Of a DNA stretch of 21,452 bases, positions 10,545 through 21,293 are shown one piece after another; position 1 is the stretch's first letter, and every line of letters starts with the position of its first letter. A program made the position numbers and the translations under genes. Source of the DNA: Pelargonium nanum (Eukaryota; Streptophyta; Magnoliopsida; Geraniales; Geraniaceae); contig JAYMTF010001757.1 of the NCBI GenBank assembly GCA_036897485.1, forward strand, positions 1 to 21,452. The letters are read 5' to 3'. The notes beneath the pieces are model-generated. The model was not told the DNA's origin. It searched no databases and saw only the letters and a list, made by a program, of their open reading frames with translations.

Positions 10545-10690
10545 CGAACCTGGCTTTCCTACATCCAGAGGCTTCGTTTGGGCCGGTTGTGGGCTAGGAG
10601 GGATTTGAACCCCGGCATCATGGTTCATAGCCACGCTCTAATCCTCCGAGCTACAGATCCCATCTTGTCTCCATCGGATCTGTTTTCGAA
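10545..10690 (-). other. Nuclear insert of chloroplast DNA (trnR-ACG region)
   Basis: A decayed chloroplast-type tRNA-Arg sits at its centre. The sequence after it on the minus strand (CCCACAACCGGCCCAAA, then CTCTGG and GTAGGAAA) agrees with my memory of the plastid trnR-trnN spacer. Its limits are estimates, and the side beyond 10661 is less certain. An alignment to any plastid genome would settle it. Confidence 0.6.
10590..10661 (-). pseudogene. trnR-ACG: Decayed plastid-type tRNA-Arg (trnR-ACG)
   Basis: On the minus strand this reads as a tRNA-like 72-mer: GGGATCTGTAGCTCGGAGG, GATTAGAGC, anticodon arm GTGGCTATGAACCAT, T arm GGGGTTCAAATCCC. It matches the plastid trnR-ACG pattern with small indels and several C/T or G/A changes. 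The anticodon position now reads ATG in place of ACG, and the T loop reads TTCAAAT in place of TTCGAAT. Shortened spacing before the anticodon stem and mismatches in the acceptor argue for a non-functional copy. Confidence 0.72.
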
Positions 10691-11538
10691 AGTGCCCTAA
10701 TAAAAAGAAAAAGGAATCATATTCTTTCTAGCCATTTCATTACTTTTAGGTTAAGAAGATGTGAAAGCGTCATTCTTGTGTTCCGAGGTGTGGAGTGGGA
10801 AAGAAGGGATTTTCTAATTGAAATTTTGAATATAACGACTTTTCATCTATCATACTGATTCGAAACATTATTAATATTAATTATATTAAATTAAATAAAG
10901 ACAACACGTTTCAAAGTTAAAGAAACTCATGAACAACATATGCAGATGAGAGATGAGTTCTGATATAGGTCCCCAAGCTACTGCCACAGCTGAGATCCCC
11001 AGCAATCAGAATCAGTTTTTGACATCTCCAGAGAACCAACATGTTCAGTAACTTGAGACTGCGCACTGTTGCCAGAATGTGTAATATTTCATGTCAATAA
11101 CATTGACAAAAAAGAAAAATATGATGAAAAAACATCAATGATAAGCATCACCCTGAATCTCATTTATACAATATGATAGTGTATTACCTATGTTGTGAAT
11201 ACCACATCTATTTTGATTTCACAGTTCTAATAACCACCAAACACAATCACATTATTGCCACTATAGTTCTACTTAAAAACAAAAACAAATAATAACCATA
11301 CAACCCCTATGTAAACACGTGTCACGCTACAACAACACTATGGAGGCGCCGCCGCCTATAATTACAACACGTGCACTTACTGCACCACATGAAGTTGAAC
11401 AACAGCATTGTCCACAAATTTCAATGCATCACTAGTATTGCTGCATGCAACAGACGTGAAAGCTACCACATAATTTGTTTCCTTCGGGAGTGTTACAGTA
11501 TTTTGGTCAACTTCATGAACCGGAGCATGTCAAGTTCC
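10691..11538 (-). other. TGA gene 3' untranslated region and spacer
   Basis: No gene is supported. The part next to 11538 should be the 3' untranslated region of the TGA factor gene. I found no clear minus-strand AATAAA, so the cleavage site is not assigned. Confidence 0.45.
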
Positions 11539-14500
11539 TCATTCTCGGGGGCGAGCAAGCCACAAAGAGCTCAGGGCGCGAAGCCTGTTGAAATAATCAT
11601 TTATCGCAAGGAGAGCACGGGCTGATTGCCTGGTCGTCAATATACGATGCATTTGTTGAAGAGTTTGTTGGCGCAGATTGTCAGCCTGATCATTGCCAAA
11701 AGGAAGATACAATGATGATATAACAATAACAGCGGAGCAACATTTCTGTCTAGGCATAATTATGCCATGGGTTGGGAGCACATAAAATGAATCTCAGAAA
11801 ACCAGCATATAAAATATTAATATATCTAACCATAGCCTAGAGCTAGACGTCTAAACTTCTTTCTAATTAGCATACCGGCACAAGAACAGAAATTATTACT
11901 ATTTCCGTCCCAAAATAAGTGTCCTCTTTTCTATTTAAGAAGTTACTTATGCATGAATTACTCTTGTCCTCTTGTTATAACAAACTCAAAGGTTCTAACT
12001 TATTGTTGGTAATTCAATCATAACTTATTTCTTAAATAGGAAAATAGACACTTATTTTGGAGCAATTTTTATAGAGAAATTGAACACTCATTTTGGGACA
12101 AAATGAGTAATATTATTGCTTTGTATACTCCAAACACCATTTTCAAATCCTAATTCAGAAAGCAAGTGAAACAAAGACTGGTACAGACATATAAACAAGT
12201 CTCAAGAAATTCACCTGTCGAAGAAAACCCTCAAGAGTTCCTAATTTTCCCATGGCCATGGCCATTTGACCCATATAGTTTGCCACATTCCCAGATGATC
12301 CTGACGAACTAGGCGAGCCATTGGCTAATGTCTCAGCCAACGATTGTTGCAATGCCTCCATCCCTTGGGACAAAGCATCCTCAGCTTGTTGGGATGACTG
12401 CTGCAAGTTATAGATGCCCACTAGCTGTTGCTCAGTTAGAGGTTCCAATTGATTCACCAGAAGCTGCACCAAAATGTCAATGAGCTTATAACTCGGAACT
12501 TTTTAAAATTTGCGAACAGAAAAGATAATTGTAATATTTATGGAAAACAAATTTACATCGCTTTCCCCTTTTTTTATTGACTCAACATCACATTCCTCCT
12601 TAAATTGTTATAACGCACTAAGAAAGAAAAGATGTGTATGATCTCGAGAATCTAAGTTTCATAACAAGTCCTAACAAAACCCCTTAATTATTGTACTAAG
12701 TCATACAATCATATCTGTCGCTTCAAGATATAAAAGCATCTCCTCAAAAGAAAAAAAAAATAGAGATATGAAGTACCCAAGTCCTCAACGGATATCTCTA
12801 TACATTTTTTTCAATTGGATCAGATTGATAAACAAGTCTTAAATACAATTCAGTATCTTCTATCGGAGCTTGTTGGGTTCTCTCTAACAGACTCGGAAAG
12901 TACACTCGGCTGAAATATACTCAAATGACACAATGAAAACAGAATTCTTGTTCAGCTAAACTTAAAATTTCTGTGTTCTCAAACTAATGGAGCCTTTCCA
13001 ATGTCCAAATCAAAGGTTATGTAATACAGTCCTCCATAGAACAATCAAACTCACACCATCTCTTTTAACTTATGATCGCTGTGTTAAAGATCCTACTAAC
13101 GGAAACAGAAAATTCTCACCTTAAGAAGCTCAGATGAGCGGAAACCACCAATCCACATAAAACACCGCTCAGCTGGTGTTTTCCACATTCCTGACAAGAT
13201 ATGGAATACATCCGCTTTTGCTGCAGTGCCTTTTAACCTGTAAATGTCATCAAATTGTGTAGTGACATTATCCACGATTGTGCGCAGTTCAGTATCACCT
13301 GCATGCGCATTAACTGCAGCTCTCAGCTCATTTATCTGCCTATTATGCTCTTCCAGCCAACGGGCATATTCTACATCAAATGCTAAGGCACCTGTACACC
13401 AATTCAATAAAACAGTCTTTCTAATATTAGTAATCTGTTTTGGGAATAGCAATGTAGGCACTAGATACACTATAAACCATCAAAATATAAAACCAGCTGG
13501 GAAACGAGACAAAAACTAGTAAGCGCCATTTTAGCAATCATGTATGAAAGCAAAGGCAACGAAGAGATTGTACAATGAAGTTCAACAAAGGGAACCAGCC
13601 TTGTAAACCAAGAATGGATTAGGCTAAAGTTAATTAAACATGAAAACTGATGCAAGAAGAGAAAAACAACCCCTAACATCATTAAAATATATATATATAT
13701 ATAGATATATAGATAGATAGTTACAATATGAAGGAGCAAACTGAAGTCAAAAGGTATAGCACTCTTGATGGCCATATAATGAACTGATTGCCAGCATAAG
13801 ATGATGGTAGTTCAGTGTCATGTCATTACATCAACTTTCAAGAAAATGTCAATTGCTTTTACATATTAGGACTCGGTCTGCCTAATATTGATTTTTGCAA
13901 CGGGTAATTCCTTTCAATTTATTATGACCTTTTACCAGAACACTATCCCAATAATTATAGTAAACATTACTCTATTGACTTGCATAGTTACACACTTAAA
14001 TATTTGCAACAATGTATAACTACCAACATCAATCGCGTTTGACAAGATTAGACAAGTATCAACACTGAAAACTCCGAATCTTGCACAACTTATTACATGC
14101 AACATGCTAATTGGAGAAGTCCATTATCTTCTTAGGTTTGCAAGATGCCATAGTATTACCAAGAAACTCGTAATGGGAGTGGGAGATCCCTCTACATACC
14201 CAACGACACTTAGGGTACTAATATAGAATTTTCATAAGCTCACTCTGGCCAATTATTAAGACTAAAAAGCTGCTTGTCAATCTAATGTGAATGAAACACA
14301 AATAAATTGAGATGAACGGCTGCGCTTGCTTGTATAAATCTCATTGAAATTGGAATATTGGTATTACAGACTCATTAGCAGAGTGTAGACTGCAAGCATG
14401 CATGTTGCGGCATTTCCTAAGTCTGTATAGGTATATGAGGTCATGCGTGGGAATTTTCTAACCTTATCAATTCCCAGACAATGAAACTTTTAATCTAAGT

Positions 14501-17380
14501 ACCAATAGAAATTGGCTATCTCAAAATACAATATCTACAATTGTGGTCACGTCTCAACTGAAATGAAACAGCAGAATTTGAAACTAATTGGATTCTCACT
14601 AGAAGCAACTGCTTCAGAAGCAAGAAATTGATATCTATGATATGATAGTAAGGAATCAAGGAGCACTAAAGAAGTATATGTACCATTTCCACTCATTGAT
14701 TGTGTTTGGTCTCCAGCACTTGAAATGAAAATGCCCTACAGTAAAGATAAACAGAGGCATATAAAACAAAGATACCATAATGCCCGCCCAATTTTGTGTA
14801 ATGAAACAAAACATTAAACATGGTGAAATCAAAATATTGGCTAAACCTGCTGGCGGGCTCGCTGGAGTTCTTGCTCAAGTTGAGTCAGCTTCAGCCGGCT
14901 ACTTTCTAGCTGTTGAACATATGCCTGCAGATAAAAGACGAAAAATAAGCAATCAACAGTTACACACTGTGTCCATCACAGCTTGTTCTGTCCAACATGT
15001 TAATGACTGAGGTAAAATTCATTTCACACAGACTAACTTTTTTCCTCAATCGACTTTTTCTGGCAGCTTCACGATTTTGCGCAAGTCGGCGTAACGTCTG
15101 CGAGATAATCTTGAAGTAAGCTAATGAGTATACTATTATTTAATTGAAGTGCATTTAACATCATACTTCATACTATTATGAACCATAACCTTTTGATCTC
15201 CTGGTTTTTCTTTAGATCTGTCACTGGAATCAGATGCCGCAATAGCAACCAACTGACCCTGTAAATGAAAGGACTATGAGTGTCTCCAATTAACAAAAAA
15301 AAAAACTTCAACTAGGAATTTTCTGAATCAAATGCATTTTTTATTTATGAAACTGAACTAAATTTTTCACTAGTAAAGAAAAATAAAATTTATCATAAAC
15401 TCATAAGTGAACTATATCCCTAAGGAACAGAACTTGGGATTTATAAACTGAATATTGGAAGTTTGAAACATCACCCTCTGATTCTTATCATCTGTATCTC
15501 CATCTGTTGAAGTATCAGTCCTAGGACTGGCATCAGCCATATTGGACTCTGCCCAATTCTCACGGTGACCACCAGACGGAGAAAGTAGATTAGGTTGAAA
15601 TTCTTTTTGTACTGGCAAAGTTTGAGAGGCCAAAATAACCGCAGAGAGATTTATATCGGAGGGAGCAGCAGACTGAGTCCCACAAAAGATAAAAGAGACC
15701 AATGAGTAACTTCAACTTTGTTCATCTGGATGTAACAATGAACAAAAAAGACAGATGTTTACCTTATTTAAAGCACCAAATTGGACATCAGTTCCTATCC
15801 CCTGAGTACTTGCCTTAAATGAGTTAAATATCGGATCTGATATAAAAGAATTGTCCATAAAAGATAAAAAAGAGGGTTAGAATCAGATGGACAACACAAA
15901 GACATGAAGAATAATTATAACCTGCGACACAAATATCTTTAGCTCTTGGGTAAATTTAATTAGACTCACAAAGGAAAAAGAAACAAACTTTTTAAAATGA
16001 ACCATAATAAGGTTATATTCATTCCAACTCTATAAACATAAGTGGATTCAGCATTAATCATTCAACAACACTTTCCACCTAGATGCTAGAGTCCACTGAA
16101 CAGTTAAATGGAAGTATATCAAGCTCAATAAACAAATTATCAATCAACCCATATCCACCGAGGTGAGATAAAATATAGGTGCTAGACATTTCAGTTCAAA
16201 GAAATACAGCGAGATGAGCATACTTTAGACTTTCAATCCTAATTCCAGCATGTAAAACTACCCAAAAAATGAAAATACACAATGGAGTGGGGATAATCTG
16301 CATACAGTCCTAACTGCAGAATTTTCACAGGTTCCAACACATGGCACAAGCATCTCTTAAGAAATATTCAAATCAACCACAGCAATGATGCCGGTAAATG
16401 ATAAGGCACACAGAATCCTAGAATCAAGAACAGACATACGTTTACTTAGGTCAACAGCATCCTCAATACGAAATCCAAGAGATTGCTCAAGCACCCCAAA
16501 GTTTGAAATTTGAGAAGTACGGATGGTGTTTCCTTCGCTCACACTGAAAGACACGCCATCAAAGCCGTAAGTGTAAAGTTATTCAGACATGATTCTTAAG
16601 ACCAAGCAATCATCATTTTTTCCCTTAATTAACAATCATGGGATGATAGTACATTCCACACTAGTATAGAAATAATATACATTTGAGCATCTCTGGATTT
16701 GAAACAAGTAAGGCTTTCGAAGATAGAACTCGGAATCAAGTTCATACAATTTAAAAGAAAATCCATCACCAAAGGAATAAACGGAGAAATGGTAAAGCAT
16801 CTAATATAATCACTATGATGTGATATCTTCACTTGTGTTACAGTTGGTCTTGACTATTACTTCTATGTGTGAAAAAGTTAACAGATATTGATAATCACCC
16901 ACTAACACTTGTTCACTCTACTACTTGTCCCAACTATTCTCATGATAGCAATATAACATGGTGAGACAAGCATCAGCCCTCTCGGCTAAACATAGTAGAC
17001 ACATCTACCTCGTGAAATTTTACAACAAACAAGAATCGCAACCCTCAAATGTTCTTGAAAATTGGCATAGAGAACATGTTTGAGGTATAAATCTTAGTTA
17101 GATTCTCGACAGTGTAACTAACCAGAAGGTCAAAAATAGAAAGTTCTATATTAAGCCAATAAAAAGTCCTACAAACCAACCACAACAGATAGAAGTAGCT
17201 ATGGACAGATTAAACTTTCATCAACCCCACAAAATTTCAATAAATTCACATAGAAGAAGATGTTTACACAGGATTGGAAGTGGAAGTGGAAGTGGGTATC
17301 TGAGGGACGAAGCTCGGCATCCCGTTCACGACTTTGCTATCATTTTGAGCACCACCGCCTTTTGCTTTTCTACTGCCCAT
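11539..17380 (-). CDS. TGA2.1: Class II TGA bZIP transcription factor, long N-terminal form (TGA2.1/HBP-1b type)
   Basis: TGA factors bind TGACG (as-1) elements in the nucleus and, with NPR1, control salicylate and xenobiotic responses. Coding exons: 17380-17268, 16543-16440, 15836-15763, 15672-15475, 15258-15190, 15097-15038, 14924-14847, 14735-14684, 13391-13120, 12463-12215, 11685-11539. They join in frame to 471 residues; tobacco TGA2.1 is similar in length and organisation, including N-terminal NFGVLEQSLGFRI. The basic region is at 187-206 with invariant N194 and R202, and heptad leucines L212, L219, L226 form a short zipper. A DOG1-type C-terminal domain spans about 250-460, with WKTPAERCFMWIGGFR, QQAEDALSQGMEAL and the end LWLARPRE. 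The positions of the two redox cysteines of TGA1/TGA4 are Y358 and S364, which places it in class II. From M142 the product would be 330 residues, the size of Arabidopsis TGA2/TGA6. The ATG at 17380 opens the longest in-frame form. Confidence 0.95.
11897..12109. mobile_element. Stowaway-type MITE in the last intron of the TGA gene
   Basis: The left end is TACTATTTCCGTCCCAAAAT and the right end, reverse-complemented, is TACTCATTTTGTCCCAAAAT. This is the Stowaway (Tc1/mariner) terminal pattern with a TA target duplication at 11897-11898 and 12108-12109. The inside folds back: CTATTTAAGAAGTTACTTATG near 11930 matches, inverted, CATAACTTATTTCTTAAATAG near 12020-12040. It is about 213 bp with no coding capacity, sits between exons 10 and 11, and leaves the splice sites intact. 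Confidence 0.88.
12464..13119 (-). other. TGA intron 9
   Basis: This 656-nt AT-rich intron between exons 9 and 10 has donor AAG|GTGAGA and acceptor GTGCAG|CTT. I see no element or coding sequence in it. Confidence 0.75.
13392..14683 (-). other. TGA intron 8, the longest intron of the gene
   Basis: It is 1292 nt, with donor AATG|GTACAT and acceptor TGTACAG|GT. Besides an AT/GATA microsatellite it holds no supported feature; open frames inside it are short and Leu/Ile/Tyr-rich. Confidence 0.75.
13686..13720. repeat. AT and GATA microsatellite in TGA intron 8
   Basis: An (AT)n run passes directly into short GATA repeats (ATAGATATATAGATAGATAG). It is a compound simple repeat, likely to vary in length. 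Confidence 0.9.
15837..16439 (-). other. TGA intron 2
   Basis: This 603-nt intron has donor AAAC|GTATGT and acceptor TATATCAG|AT. No gene or element is recognised. Its position upstream of M142 makes it one place to look for an internal promoter. Confidence 0.75.
16544..17267 (-). other. TGA intron 1
   Basis: This 724-nt intron has donor CCTGT|GTAAAC and acceptor TCTTTCAG|T. Its phase-2 junction gives a Val codon between SNP and VSEGN. No other feature is seen. Confidence 0.75.
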
Positions 17381-18215
17381 GAGCCGCCACAATCATCATC
17401 ACCGCCGCCACTGCCACCAACAGAACCCAAATCAGCTGAAACTTTAAAAACACCAATACCCAAAAAACACCCAGAAACGTTGTAATTACAGGCAAGAAAT
17501 GATCAGACCAAGACAAAATTCAGAAATATCGCAACTTTACAGAACATAAGCATAAAAAAATCAAAACCCAAATTCAGATTAGCACAGAAACAGCTAAACA
17601 AGACCTCAGAGACAAAGAAAATCACCCAACCAGCAAGCTTGGCCGTACACAAAATAAACTCCAAAACCCTCTAAACCTCAGCAGAACTCGACACCTGACC
17701 CACCAAAACCATCAAATCAACCAGTGGAGAGAGACCCAAAATTCGAAGCAGACCAAAACCGTAGCCAATAGAAGCGAAGAAGAAGGAGACGAGAGAGCTG
17801 ATTCTTGAGAAACTGAGCAAAACCCAGTAGCTGAAATTAAGAGAGGAACCCAAGAAAAAAACCCTAATTAGTTAAGCTTTCATGATGATAAATACTGAAT
17901 CTCTTTGACTTTTTCGATCAAATGAGTTGGTGTATATTATTAATATTTTAGTGCAGAGCACAGTAAAGCAAAGAGAAAAAAAATTACTCTCTTTTTTCCT
18001 CAAAAACAATTCGAAAAAGGAAAAAAATTCAACAGACCCACCTCGAAATTCGAAGTTTTTATTTTCAAAAAACAATTTTTTTGAAGAGCAGGAGAGAGAG
18101 AAGAGGAAGCGTGACGTTCAGATCATTCCAATCTCCTCCATACGTCGTTTTCTGCTGAAAAAAAAAAACTGTCTTTTTTTCTCTTCTTTTATTCAAAGCC
18201 ACCGTTTTTTATATT
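17381..18215 (-). promoter_or_regulatory. TGA gene leader, probable leader intron and core promoter
   Basis: The minus strand from about 17880 down to 17677 is CT-rich leader-like sequence with TAATTAGGGTTT near its upstream end. A donor CTGAG|GTTTAG (17677/17676) and an acceptor AAAGTTTCAG|C (17436/17435) would remove about 241 nt, leaving a short leader exon before the ATG at 17380. Two TATA candidates exist on the minus strand: AATATAAAAA at 18215-18206 and a weaker AT-rich stretch near 17931-17950. Which one is used cannot be read from the sequence. Confidence 0.42.
18112..18117 (+). promoter_or_regulatory. TGACGT motif near the TGA promoter
   Basis: This is a TGACGT core (context GTGACGTTCA), the binding motif of TGA factors. 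It lies within 100 bp of the stronger TATA candidate for the TGA gene. Confidence 0.45.
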
Positions 18216-18746
18216 CTTTTCTGGAGGTGTTTTTTACCGCTAGAGCCTAGAGGTCTGAATTAGAAAATACTACTATATTTTATTTTTCTTAAATTCTTCG
18301 ATATTTTTTTATCTATCTTGATAATGTAATTATTGACTGATTAGAAGAATCATTGAAAAAATCATTTTATTACATCATACCCATTTCATTAGCAAAAAAA
18401 AGATTCAAAGTTTTGACCTTAAAACACGTGCTATGGCAAATATGTGATGAAAGTACACTTTATTTTATGGTATTTATATTTTCAATAAAAAATTGTAAAT
18501 TATTATTATATTTTAAGAAAAATTAAGCGTACATGTTTATGCTATGCACATTTTGTACGAGAGAGAGGTGAGAATGGGAATATCATCGTCGATTTTGAGA
18601 CGATGAGGTTAAGATATGTCTTTGTAATCTATGTGACACTATTGAATGATCACATAGCGAAAGGAAAAGCATTATGAAACACTATAGGGTCGTGTTTTGT
18701 GAGCAAGTATGAGAGATACGTTTCAGAGCAAGAGATAGAGATGATG

Positions 18747-18774
18747 TGACGTTCGGACACTAAACATTACGTCA
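18747..18774. promoter_or_regulatory. Inverted pair of TGACG motifs (as-1-like half sites)
   Basis: TGACGT at 18747-18752 faces TTACGTCA at 18767-18774, which reads TGACGTAA on the minus strand, the full as-1 half-site form. The orientation is inverted and the spacing is wider than in the classic as-1 element. It lies about 550 bp upstream of the likely TGA transcription start. Confidence 0.45.
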
Positions 18775-18890
18775 GCATTGCCAAGTAGATTTATAATTAT
18801 TTATGTACCATCGCAAAGTATTAACAATCTACTCGAGTAATTAAGATTGAATTTATGTAATATTTAAAATTAAAATTAAATAAATAGTAA

Positions 18891-18902
18891 CATGCATGCA
18901 TG
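18891..18902. promoter_or_regulatory. Overlapping RY elements
   Basis: CATGCATGCATG holds overlapping CATGCA cores on both strands. RY motifs are bound by B3 factors of the ABI3/FUS3/LEC2 group in seed programmes. That it regulates the TGA gene is inference from position only. Confidence 0.35.
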
Positions 18903-19732
18903 GTATAGCTTTATCTCATGAATTTCAATGCTCTACAAAGTGTTGTGGTGGACCAATAATGTTCCAAATATAATTTATTCTTCTATGTGAAGAAGAAACT
19001 AATAGAAATAAATAATGTATTTAATATATCAAATTCTTCTTCTTTTCTCTCTCTTTATAAATGGGTAAAAATTAAAATTAATTATGTGACTGATGCCAAC
19101 CAAATATATTGAGAAATTAAAAAAGTTACATGGTTGACTATTGTAATCAAACAAGACAACAACAATGCAACTAAATGGTGTTTGGCTTCAACATAAATGG
19201 TTTATTTACATTTTAATAAACCATCACAATTTAATTGAGTTGGTCCATTTGAATCAATTAGCAATTGGGCAACCACAATCCAGTTCAATTAATTGTTAGT
19301 CAGTTTATTGTTAATTTTGTTCATAAAATTTAAGTTGGGCTCATGTTATCATTTATTAGTCATTATGAATATCCATGTCATGCTATGGCTATCAATTTGT
19401 ATAGACTCTTACCTAATTTATACTATAAGCTCATAATTATTTATTGGTAATTATAATGTTTCTATTTATAGACCAAATTGTTGTGTAACACTTTTACTTA
19501 ATATTGATTGTTTATTTTTAATTGCCAAAAAATATGTGATAAAATAAAATAATTTTGCAAAAATGACATGAATTGTGTATAATATTAGTCAATCTTCAAA
19601 GGTGGTAGGTGAGGACTGAGAAGACCTGGAGGGAGGTAAGTAACATAAAATATTACAAGAAAAAATGAATTTTGTTTAGTTTAAAGAAAAATCCAGAGTG
19701 GCTGCTATAATTATTATTTATTTTTTTAAATA

Positions 19733-19738
19733 ACGTCA
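19733..19738 (-). promoter_or_regulatory. TGACGTTA motif
   Basis: On the minus strand this reads TGACGTTA, a further TGA-type core about 1.5 kb upstream of the TGA gene promoter. A single short motif can occur by chance. Confidence 0.25.
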
Positions 19739-21293
19739 CAAAAATAAAATAAGAAAATGGTCAAGGGTCTTTTTGGTAAGACAATAAACAAGATTCAAAA
19801 CAAATCATATACTATTAGAAAAGATACAGCTGCACGTGCACTTGTGTAGTTAATTTGGTGTGGTAAATTAAATTATGCGGATGTAGTTAATCATAGCGTC
19901 GACAATGTCTTGATATTGGATATAGCAAATTGTGATTTTTTCGTTAAAATAACGAGTTTTTTTAATAGCAAGTTAATGTGTTATTAAGGTTTATAGATAG
20001 ACGGCGGCGTAAATTTGCGGTAGATTTTTTATTGGTGAATGTACAAAATAGCATGAGGCAATTGCAAATAAGGATAATATGACTTGGTCGGAGCTGTCAG
20101 ATCAACTTTCGAGTTTGCTGTCAAATAATCAGATGGCAGGACCAATGGTGGTGAAGGGAGGTTGACAGAATCCTCCACATGGTCGCCTTAAACTTAAAGT
20201 GCAATCGTTGTCAATTCTTCGTGTTATTCAGGTTGAGAAGGAGGATTCTAGTACTTTTAACTTAATTATTCAGATTGTGAAAAAAAATTCAATGTTTTCG
20301 GTTTGATTATTCATCATGTTTTTGTTGTTGTGACTCAATTTGGTAGTGTCACTTTTTTGTTTACGGATTGATGCGAATCGAGTGGTCCACCAGTTAGTCA
20401 AGCCTTCAGTATCTTTGTCAGACTTGTATGAGTGCATTGGTCTTTAAACCCAGCTTTATTTCGTTTTTGTTATCATTTAATTTGAAGTAATAAATTATTA
20501 ATTTTTATATTAAAAAAAAGTTTGCTGATTCGCTGAAATAACCAGAAGGTTATTGACCGTTAGTGTTGGTCACGAAAATTACTTTTGCGTGGTGGTTTAG
20601 TAATTAGGGAAAAGTTGAGGGGCCTTTACGTAAGTGGAGTTGTTGCGCCGCCTTGCCGGTTTGTTTGGAGTTTTGGCTTATGTAAAGACAGTATTGTCCC
20701 TGAGAGCCAAAGTCAAACCTGGTCACTGGGGTACTCAACAATTATTGCACCTTACTAAAAGAGAAAGTTAGATTCAAAGTGCACTAAACAGTTCGTAGTG
20801 GTCACCTTTTTATCACTGTAAATCCCTTATAAATTATATGTAAATATGAAAGAATTTTCAAAATACTACAACATGTATACTTTATAAATCACCTTTATCT
20901 TGTGAATGTATACTTTTATCATAATTATTTTTTTCTTCCTTTAAAAGACTATGTTTATCAAACAAGTACAACCATTTTGGAGGGGCAAGTTTACGGGTGA
21001 TGGTCACTTAAATATTACGGTATAATTTAACAGTACAATCCATTTGGCCGATAACTCGTGGTCCAAGCTTAAGGTTTAAGGTTTTAGACATGTTATGAAC
21101 GTGATATGTGTAGAATATGTGTGAGTGTTGAGTTTTCAACGATGACCTTTCAAGCTCCACTCCTTAAACACAAATCAAAATCATCAACGATTGCTTAAAG
21201 CTCATCAACAAGATATGAGTGACAACTCGCGAGTTTTCAGGAAAAATATAACACTCACGTTCATTGGGATATATTTACCATTCATTTAGTTAA

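Larger units (their letters stand above)
18216..21293. other. AT-rich intergenic region upstream of the TGA gene
   Basis: No gene is supported here. It contains two G-boxes (CACGTG at 18425-18430 and 19833-19838), TGACG motifs, an RY repeat, and a separated inverted repeat GTGAGTGTT/AACACTCAC (about 21120-21128 and 21251-21259). The stretch 20040-20520 is richer in G and ends in an A run near 20512-20519, as a decayed retroelement might. No domain can be read there. Confidence 0.6.

Noticed and set aside
13470..13775. 101-residue minus-strand open frame with an Ile/Tyr run
   Set aside because: The run is a translated AT microsatellite, and the frame lies wholly inside TGA intron 8.
17927..18250. 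107-residue open frame on the plus strand
   Set aside because: It is Lys/Phe/Ser-rich low-complexity sequence antisense to the CT-rich leader and promoter of the TGA gene, with no recognisable domain.
20040..20520. Possible LINE-type retroelement remnant
   Set aside because: Composition and a terminal A run hint at one, but frames are broken and no reverse transcriptase or gag-like motif can be read.
21120..21259. Separated inverted repeat GTGAGTGTT/AACACTCAC
   Set aside because: Only nine bases match over 130 bp, which chance can produce; no element ends accompany it.
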